DNA from: JBEOJY01 sp040275305
Lineage (GTDB): Bacteria; Pseudomonadota; Alphaproteobacteria; UBA9219
Length of the DNA stretch: 64,000 nucleotides
Direction of reading: 5' to 3'
Assembly: GCA_040275305.1 (NCBI GenBank)
Contig: JBEOJY010000053.1
Location: forward strand, 51,189 to 115,188
Shown here: in pieces, positions 62,148 through 64,000 of the stretch
Position numbering within the stretch: the first letter of the stretch is position 1
Layout of the letters: the number at the start of each line of letters is the position of its first letter
Notes under the pieces: model-generated
The model's input: the letters and a program-made list of their open reading frames with translations, nothing else
Told to the model about the DNA's origin: nothing
The model's database searches: none
Made by a program: the position numbers and the translations under genes

Positions 62148-62459
62148 ATGGTGATGAATGTTGCAGGAGCTTTGGCGGCTTATCGCGACAGCGGCACTCT
62201 TGCCGCAAAGGGGGTGGGCGCTGGCTCTTCTGGCGCGGAGGGAGGAGGGTTTTCAGACACACTCAAGGGGTTTATGCGCGACACGGTCAACGCTTTGGAA
62301 AAGGGAGAAAAGGCGGCGGTCGATGGCGCGACTGGCAAGGCAGATATTGCGAGCGTCGTGACGGCTATTAGCAACGCCGAGCTAATGTTGCAAGAAGTCG
62401 TGACAATTCGCGATAAAGTCATTGCCGCGTATCAGGAAATTACAAGGACTCAGATATAG
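62148..62459 (+). CDS. fliE: flagellar hook-basal body protein FliE
   Basis: A 103-residue protein that joins the MS ring to the rod. It has the typical C-terminus DIASVVTAISNAELMLQEVVTIRDKVIAAYQEI. I favour ATG 62148 because GAGGAGA ends eight bases before it; the ATG at 62142 is too close. No fliQ or fliR follows, unlike many alphaproteobacterial clusters; a repeat element lies downstream instead. Confidence 0.93.
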   Translation: MVMNVAGALAAYRDSGTLAAKGVGAGSSGAEGGGFSDTLKGFMRDTVNALEKGEKAAVDGATGKADIASVVTAISNAELMLQEVVTIRDKVIAAYQEITRTQI

Positions 62460-62480
62460 TCTTTCGCCACGCTGGCCTAT

Positions 62481-62570
62481 TTATATACCCATCGCGTATG
62501 AAGAATTGGCGTGGCCTTGCCACAAGCAAGGCGCGACTCCCTCTCCCCCTCGCGGGGGCGAGGAACGTTA
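62481..62570. repeat. MITE-like dispersed repeat, family B half copy
   Basis: A half copy: TATACCCATCGCGTATGAAG followed by the G/C hairpin part matches the right half of the 14955-15174 element in reverse orientation. The other half is missing. It lies just after fliE. Confidence 0.75.
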
Positions 62571-62647
62571 CGCCGCGCCACGTCGCCTCCTGCCTTCGCT
62601 GTTTGGGCTACGGCGCGGCAAGTTGGCTTCTCGTCATGATGGTTTTG

Positions 62648-62959
62648 TCAATTCTTGAAAAGCGCCGTGGAAACTTGTTGCGCAACAAGTCCGTGAAACC
62701 ATCGTTGTAAGTTCGGTTCTTTTGGAACCTCATAGCTTACGGGATTGCCTTTATCATCGGTGAGGTCATCTTTGAGGATAGCGCCGACTATTTGCATGTG
62801 TTGCGGATTTTGAGGGTTGAAAATTGTTTTGTTTTCGATAAAGGCTTGCGCGACAGCGGTTGCTGCGTGCGATAAGTGGCTTGAACAGTTATCGTTTGTT
62901 TTTACTTGGCAGCTGCCGCAGGCGGTTGCCGGTGTTTTTTTTCTGAATAAGCCAAACAT
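62648..62959 (-). CDS. small Cys-rich hypothetical protein
   Basis: A 103-residue protein starting FGLFRKKTPATACGSCQ with a CxxC near residue 14-17 and another Cys at about 25. AAAGGAG lies upstream of the ATG at 62959. The rest (HLSHAATAVAQAFIENKTIFNPQNPQHMQIVGAIL) has no family I can name. It is co-directional with the next gene, with repeat family C copy 2 between them. Confidence 0.6.
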   Translation of the reverse strand: MFGLFRKKTPATACGSCQVKTNDNCSSHLSHAATAVAQAFIENKTIFNPQNPQHMQIVGAILKDDLTDDKGNPVSYEVPKEPNLQRWFHGLVAQQVSTALFKN

Positions 62960-62977
62960 TTTTTCTCCTTTGATTTT

Positions 62978-63141
62978 GTAACTGCTAAGCGCTTCTTAGG
63001 CCCAAAGACGGGAAAACGTAGTAGAAAGGACTGTCATTCCGCATCTCCGCTTTCCGACCTTCGGTCGGATGCTATGTGCGGAATGACGGCCCTTTCCGCA
63101 AGGTTCCTCTGCTTATCCCCACAAGACGGGTTGAGTGTTAC
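62978..63141. repeat. MITE-like repeat, family C copy 2
   Basis: A 164-base element with ends GTAACTGCTAAGCGC and GGGTTGAGTGTTAC and an inner palindrome centred on TCCGACCTTCGGTCGGA, flanked by CATTCCGC/GCGGAATG arms. It matches 54323-54621 in reverse orientation. It lies between the two Cys-rich genes; the remaining bases to 63192 hold nothing else visible. Confidence 0.85.
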
Positions 63142-63192
63142 TTGATTTTTTAATTCGCATATGCGGTCATTCCGTACGCGCGTGGCGCTTTA

Positions 63193-64000
63193 TTAGCTTT
63201 TGGCGAAGTGTCTGTTGGCGCTTGCCTTCACATGAACGGGTCTGCCGCATCCTGCGCATTTTCCTCCTGAGCATCCCGCGCATGCTGTTTTTGCGGCTCG
63301 TTTGAACATGCTTGTAATAGTTTCAACTAAATTTTTTGTCTTCGGCGGTTCGGGCGGTTTTTTATTGCCTGCGGTTGTATTTGACAACGAAGTTTGGGAC
63401 TTTACCTTCGCCTCTATCGTTTTTACTGGCGAGTTGTTTGCTCTAGATTCACTATGCGCGTGAAGAGTTTTCTTCGCAGTTGTATGAATGAAGTTTTCGC
63501 TGTGCCGCTCTGTGCGCGGGATTTCTGGGTGGGTTGTATCTAAGAATTGTCGCGTGGGCGGCGCTTGTCGCGATGTATTTGCGGCTATGTTCGCTGGTTC
63601 CCTTATCACTGTCGTTGGCTGGATCGCGTTTTCGCGCGGTAGTTGGAGGCGCGTGGTTTCAGGTTGGGTTATTTTGATTTCTAGCGGTTGCTGTGGCGCT
63701 CTTGGCGGCTCTTGCGCGACAGGGGCTGCGAGGGTTGCCGCTGATGCGGGTTCCGTTGTTGCTGTCGTTGGTTGGATTGCTGTTTCGCGCGGTTGTTCGA
63801 GGCGTGGGGCTTCAGGTTGGGTTATTTTGCTTTCTAGAGGTTGCTGCTGCGCTCTTGGCGGCTCTTGCGCGGCAGGGATCGCGAGGGTTGCAACAGATGC
63901 GGGTTTCGTTGTCGTTGGTTGGATTGCTGTTTCGCGCGGCTGTTCGAGGCGCGTGGTTTCAGGTTGGGTTATTTTGATTTCTAGCGGTTGCTGTGGCGCT
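63193..64000 (-). CDS. Pro/Gln-rich tandem-repeat protein with Cys-cluster end (partial)
   Basis: The minus-strand frame is open to the window edge, so the N-terminus is missing; 268 codons are visible. From about 63660 to 64000 the protein consists of imperfect 50-51-residue repeats, each with QPLEIKITQPE, RLEQPRETAIQPT, then AAQEPPRA. The later part degenerates. The C-terminus ends with a helix (NLVETITSMFKRAAKT) and the Cys cluster CAGCSGGKCAGCGRP. No function is recognised. The repeats could be a flexible surface-exposed spacer. Confidence 0.7.
   Translation of the reverse strand, partial: APQQPLEIKITQPETTRLEQPRETAIQPTTTKPASVATLAIPAAQEPPRAQQQPLESKITQPEAPRLEQPRETAIQPTTATTEPASAATLAAPVAQEPPRAPQQPLEIKITQPETTRLQLPRENAIQPTTVIREPANIAANTSRQAPPTRQFLDTTHPEIPRTERHSENFIHTTAKKTLHAHSESRANNSPVKTIEAKVKSQTSLSNTTAGNKKPPEPPKTKNLVETITSMFKRAAKTACAGCSGGKCAGCGRPVHVKASANRHFAKS
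63660..64000 (-). repeat. in-gene tandem repeats of 150-153 bases
   Basis: Two complete units (150 and 153 bases) and a decayed third are visible; they continue beyond the window. They encode the Pro/Gln-rich repeats above. Confidence 0.85.

Noticed and set aside
63660..64000. CRISPR array
   Set aside because: Repeats are about 150 bases, in-frame and protein-coding, with no short-repeat/spacer pattern.

Overview
The window is chromosomal DNA of a flagellated alphaproteobacterium. Evidence: a stand-alone secF, an nusA-ylxR-infB cluster with an alphaproteobacterial-type IF-2, stator genes motA-motB, and a flagellar block (fliP, fliO, an flhB-like gene, flgB-flgC-fliE). The order cannot be fixed from the sequence; Rhodospirillales or Micavibrio-like lineages are plausible. 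The chromosome is peppered with short palindromic/MITE-like repeats that sit between genes.

Layout. 1-25.6 kb is housekeeping: a partial membrane protein of TMTC type, aspS, secF, a nucleoside deaminase, ispE, a YmdB-type phosphoesterase, motA-motB, comF, a methyltransferase, a PAS sensor kinase, a beta-oxidation pair (FadN-like enzyme and thiolase), asd, a large TPR lipoprotein, and infB-ylxR-nusA followed by tRNA-Asn. 25.75-54.14 kb is an integrated lambdoid/siphovirus-type prophage of about 28.3 kb in the 3' end of a tRNA-Thr(CGT) gene. It is bounded by a 47-bp direct repeat with one mismatch, and a tyrosine integrase gene lies just inside the left end. 54.1-64 kb returns to the chromosome: an acyl-CoA dehydrogenase, a lipoprotein, a GGDEF protein, the flagellar block, and two Cys-rich small/repeat proteins at the edge.

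The prophage runs mostly leftward: replication/recombination genes on the right (excisionase-like HTH, Sak4-like ATPase, DNA methylase), then a head module (portal, protease with nested scaffold, decoration, capsid), then a tail module (tube, G/GT frameshift chaperones, tape measure, DUF2460, DUF2163, NlpC/P60, tail tip) and Rz/Rz1 spanins. It is heavily decayed. The portal lacks its N-terminus and terminase is absent. The RecD-like helicase lacks its N-terminus, the major capsid protein has an internal deletion, the primase lacks its C-terminus, the NlpC/P60-tail tip border is a deletion joint, and a recombination gene runs out of frame into the methylase.

Inserted among these relics are apparently intact accessory genes that look compositionally foreign: two large AT-richer membrane proteins of unknown function beside the integrase, a ClpP/SppA-like serine protease transcribed against the tail operon, a NucS-like PD-(D/E)XK nuclease translationally coupled to the tape measure, and a DinJ-YafQ toxin-antitoxin pair. 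These accessory genes are the best candidates for an undescribed defence, exclusion or host-interaction system. The most solid mechanistic findings are a canonical A AAA AAC minus-one frameshift site in the tail chaperone genes and an internal ribosome-binding site for a nested scaffold protein.
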